Position numbers and translations under genes: made by a program
Part shown: positions 58,501-60,566 of the stretch, piece by piece
How positions within the stretch are numbered: position 1 is the first letter of the stretch
Layout: every line of letters starts with the position of its first letter
DNA from: Rhizobium sp.
Lineage (GTDB): Bacteria; Pseudomonadota; Alphaproteobacteria; Rhizobiales; Rhizobiaceae
Direction: 5' to 3'
DNA: 60,566 bases
Assembly: GCA_002796995.1 (NCBI GenBank)
Contig: PEKW01000005.1
Coordinates: 334,238-394,803, forward strand
Notes under the pieces: generated by a model
The model's database searches: none
What the model was told of the DNA's origin: nothing
The model's input: the letters and a program-made list of their open reading frames with translations, nothing else

Positions 58501-59214
58501 ATGACGACGTTTCAGGGAAAATCCGTTCTGGTGCTGGGCGGTAGCCGCGGGATCGGCGCCGCCATCGTGCGCCGCTTCGCCGAGGACGGCGCGACGGTGA
58601 CCTTCAGCTATGCGGGTTCGCGCGAAGCCGCCGAAACGCTGGCCGCCGAAACCGGCAGCACGGCGGTCGTGACCGACAGCGCCGACCGCGACGCGGTGAT
58701 CGAACAGGTGCGCAGCAGCGGCCCGCTGGACGTGCTGGTGGTGAATGCCGGGATCGCCGTCTTCGGCGACGCGCTGGAACAGGACCCCGACGCGATCGAC
58801 CGGCTGTTCCAGATCAATATCCACGCCCCCTATCATGCCGCCGTCGAAGCGGCGCGACAGATGCCGGACGGCGGGCGGATCATCGTCATCGGCTCCGTCA
58901 ACGGCGACCGCATGCCCGTCCCCGGCATGGCGTCCTACGCGGTCAGCAAATCGGCGTTGCAGGGCCTGGCCCGCGGCCTGGCGCGCGACTTCGGACCCCG
59001 CGGCATTACCATCAACGTGGTGCAGCCCGGCCCGATCGACACCGACGCCAACCCGGCCGAGGGGCCGATGAAGGACCTGATGCACAGCTTCATGGCGATC
59101 AAGCGCCATGGCCGGCCCGAGGAAGTGGCGGGCATGGTCGCCTGGCTCGCAGGCCCCGAGGCGAGCTTCGTCACCGGGGCGATGCACACAATCGACGGCG
59201 CCTTCGGCGCCTGA
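58501..59214 (+). CDS. bdcA: SDR-family protein BdcA, c-di-GMP-related biofilm dispersal
   Basis: The 237-residue short-chain dehydrogenase has the Rossmann motif VLVLGGSRGIGAAIVRRFAE, the catalytic Ser in IVIGSVNGDRMPVPGMASYA, Tyr and Lys in ASYAVSKSALQG, and VVQPGPIDTDANPAEGPM. It closely resembles E. coli BdcA, which binds cyclic di-GMP and causes biofilm dispersal, and keeps the same order of residues throughout. ATG at 58501 has AAGGAGAG upstream. The gene is under probable BdcR control. A GGDEF-EAL protein in the same window would be a natural metabolic partner. Confidence 0.93.
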   Translation: MTTFQGKSVLVLGGSRGIGAAIVRRFAEDGATVTFSYAGSREAAETLAAETGSTAVVTDSADRDAVIEQVRSSGPLDVLVVNAGIAVFGDALEQDPDAIDRLFQINIHAPYHAAVEAARQMPDGGRIIVIGSVNGDRMPVPGMASYAVSKSALQGLARGLARDFGPRGITINVVQPGPIDTDANPAEGPMKDLMHSFMAIKRHGRPEEVAGMVAWLAGPEASFVTGAMHTIDGAFGA

Positions 59215-59233
59215 TCGAGACGACGCAGGGGGC

Positions 59234-59251
59234 CGGCCGGCACACCGGCCG
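59234..59251 (+). terminator. GC-rich stem-loop after bdcA
   Basis: CGGCCGG and CCGGCCG form a 7-bp stem with a 4-base loop, 20 bases after the bdcA stop. There is no T-run, so it could be a factor-dependent terminator. Confidence 0.4.
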
Positions 59252-59408
59252 CCCCGATCCCGGTGCCAAAGCCCTGGAATTCGGAAGGGTCCAATCTCCC
59301 GCTCCTGCCCGAGAGCCGCCCGCCGGACGACGTTTCCCTCGACCGACATTGCCGCTGCCGCAATCCACGCTATCTTGCCCTGGTGCAAACGACAGGGAAA
59401 GCGAGCCG

Positions 59409-59837
59409 ATGGATGACGAGAGAATGGAACACAAGGGCGCCTGTCACTGCGGGACCGTTCGGTTCCGCGTCAGATTGACCGACGAATTCAACACCGTTAG
59501 GCGCTGCACCTGCTCGCTCTGCCGGATGCGCGGCGCGGTGGCGGTCACCGCGAAGCTGGGCGACATCGATTTTGTCAGCGGCGAGGACAACCTCACGCTC
59601 TACCAATTCAACACCGGCACTGCGAAGCACTATTTCTGCAGGACCTGCGGCATCTACACCCACCATCAGCGCCGCTCGAACCCTTTAGAATTCGGCGTCA
59701 ACGTCGCCTGCCTGGAGGGTGTGAGCCCCTTCGACTTTGCAGCGGTTCCGGTCTCCGACGGGATCGCCCACCCCTCCGATGGCGGGTCCGGAGGGCTGGT
59801 CGGCCTGCTGATATTCCAGCCGTCCGAATCCGAATGA
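59409..59837 (+). CDS. GFA-family zinc-binding protein (CENP-V fold)
   Basis: The 142-residue protein has the GFA cysteine pattern: HKGACHCGTVRF (C12, C14), RRCTCSLCRMRG (C33, C35, C38) and YFCRTCGIYTHH (C77, C80). These bind two zinc ions. The family includes an enzyme that joins glutathione to formaldehyde, but many members have other or no known activity, so the function is uncertain. ATG at 59409 gives MDDERMEHKG; ATG at 59424 is an alternative. No formaldehyde genes are adjacent. Confidence 0.88.
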   Translation: MDDERMEHKGACHCGTVRFRVRLTDEFNTVRRCTCSLCRMRGAVAVTAKLGDIDFVSGEDNLTLYQFNTGTAKHYFCRTCGIYTHHQRRSNPLEFGVNVACLEGVSPFDFAAVPVSDGIAHPSDGGSGGLVGLLIFQPSESE

Positions 59838-59927
59838 GCGGGACCCAGGACGAGCGTCGTTGCCGAACCGGCGCGGCCTCACTCGGGAGCAACGACCTCT
59901 CAAAGCGCCGGGCAGGCTCCAAGGTGG

Positions 59928-60278
59928 CTATTGCCGCAGGATCTTCGCCATCGCCTTGCCCTTCGCCAGTTCGTCGATCAGCTTGTCGAGATAGCGGATC
60001 TCCCGCATCAGCGGGTCCTCGATCTCCTCGACGCGCACGCCGCACACCACACCGGTGATCGCCGATCGGGCCGGGTTCAAGCGCGGCGCCTGCGCGAAGA
60101 AATCCTCGAAACTGGTCCTGTCGGCCAGCACGCCGGCCAGGCTTTCCGGACTGTGTCCGGTCAGCCAGCAGAGGATCTCGTCGACCTCCGCCTTGCTGCG
60201 TCCCTTCTTCTCCGCCTTGGCCACATAGTGCGGATAGACGCTCGCGACGCTCATCGAATAGATGCGATGCTTTTCCAT
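59928..60278 (-). CDS. DUF2200 family protein
   Basis: The 116-residue protein reads [20 protein letters not shown], then [20 protein letters not shown], then [20 protein letters not shown] and [20 protein letters not shown]. This is the DUF2200 pattern, a small helical family found in many bacteria with unknown function. The ATG at 60278 has AAGGAGCC upstream, which decides the start over longer in-frame options. It is probably a single-gene transcript convergent with the GFA gene. Confidence 0.88.
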   Translation of the reverse strand: MEKHRIYSMSVASVYPHYVAKAEKKGRSKAEVDEILCWLTGHSPESLAGVLADRTSFEDFFAQAPRLNPARSAITGVVCGVRVEEIEDPLMREIRYLDKLIDELAKGKAMAKILRQ

Positions 60279-60566
60279 GCCGGCTCCTTGAAAAGGTCGA
60301 AACGGGCCCACGAATCCCGACATAACGGAGATCGCCGCCGGGGCAACCGGTCTGTCCCACGCGGCCAGGACGCGGGGAAGATCTTTGCCGAAACCCGAAC
60401 AGTTTCAAGGCCGGCTACTGCATTTCTTCCCCGCCTTCCGGCCTCGCCCTAAACTACCCTCGTTCCGTCGCGGATACACCACAAGGCGTTGTGGCGAGGC
60501 GGAGCCGGCGCGGGGTTTGGGGGAAAGACGCAAGAACCCAGACCTCGGGTCCGCGGAAAATGGTCT
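60279..60566. other. Right-hand end of the window without a supported gene
   Basis: No convincing frame, repeat or RNA structure is visible here. The stretch should contain the DUF2200 promoter and the start of whatever lies beyond the window edge. A plus-strand frame crosses part of it but has no sensible protein. Confidence 0.4.

Noticed and set aside
1..60566. CRISPR arrays, tRNA or rRNA genes, transposases
   Set aside because: No regularly spaced repeats, cloverleaf genes (apart from the tmRNA) or transposase motifs were seen on either strand.

Overview
The window looks like the chromosome of a high-GC alphaproteobacterium of the order Rhizobiales, most likely family Rhizobiaceae. The evidence is a circularly permuted two-piece tmRNA gene beside an alpha-type sspB, the clusters thyA-folA-hflK-hflC-DUF2065-degP and ilvI-ilvH, small families typical of rhizobia (DUF4169, DUF2853, DUF6074, DUF2200), and palindrome-rich intergenic repeats of rhizobial type. 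The genus cannot be fixed from the sequence alone. No rRNA, tRNA, CRISPR array, transposase or phage module was found.

Layout. 1-4.7 kb: pdxJ (cut by the window edge), a winged-helix regulator, a MerR/LuxR-like regulator, a DUF4405 membrane protein and a RecD-like helicase. 4.7-9.6 kb: an AraC-type regulator diverging from an amine dehydrogenase operon (large subunit, mauE, mauD, TTQ small subunit, two monoheme cytochromes c). 9.6-11.4 kb: an operon of a secreted Yx(FWY)xxD-motif protein, an ECF sigma factor and its membrane anti-sigma factor. 11.5-14.8 kb: a membrane protein, a cobalt-type nitrile hydratase operon (alpha, beta, activator) and a LysE exporter. 14.9-16.4 kb: an aldo/keto reductase and an ArsR regulator. 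16.4-19.3 kb: ilvIH with a leader peptide and attenuator. 19.4-24.9 kb: a HerA-like ATPase, miaA and serB (divergent, one base apart), a GNAT enzyme and a TylF-like methyltransferase. 25.2-33.1 kb: a GGDEF-EAL protein, degP, DUF2065, hflC, hflK, folA and thyA. 33.1-36.6 kb: DUF2853, an Inh-like/SH3 secreted protein, ssrA, sspB and small proteins. 36.6-50 kb: a large secreted protein, an AsmA protein, an FAD-linked oxidase, two alpha/beta hydrolases and an RND efflux pair. 50-60.5 kb: uvrD carrying an in-frame repeat, an AbiEii-like nucleotidyltransferase with a small upstream gene, a frameshifted gene, DUF6074, PQQ-dependent glucose dehydrogenase, the bdcR/bdcA pair, a GFA protein and DUF2200.

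How it fits together. Two periplasmic quinoprotein systems (a TTQ amine dehydrogenase and a PQQ glucose dehydrogenase) suggest oxidation of exogenous amines and sugars, with electrons passed to cytochromes or ubiquinone. Nitrile hydratase adds use of organic nitriles. The ssrA-sspB pair and the HflKC-DegP block handle protein quality control. The items most worth a second look are the repeat domesticated inside uvrD, the apparently leaderless ilv leader peptide with its attenuator, the amine dehydrogenase operon with two small cytochromes and no mauG, the AbiEii-like pair, and the duplicated palindromic operators between bdcR and bdcA.
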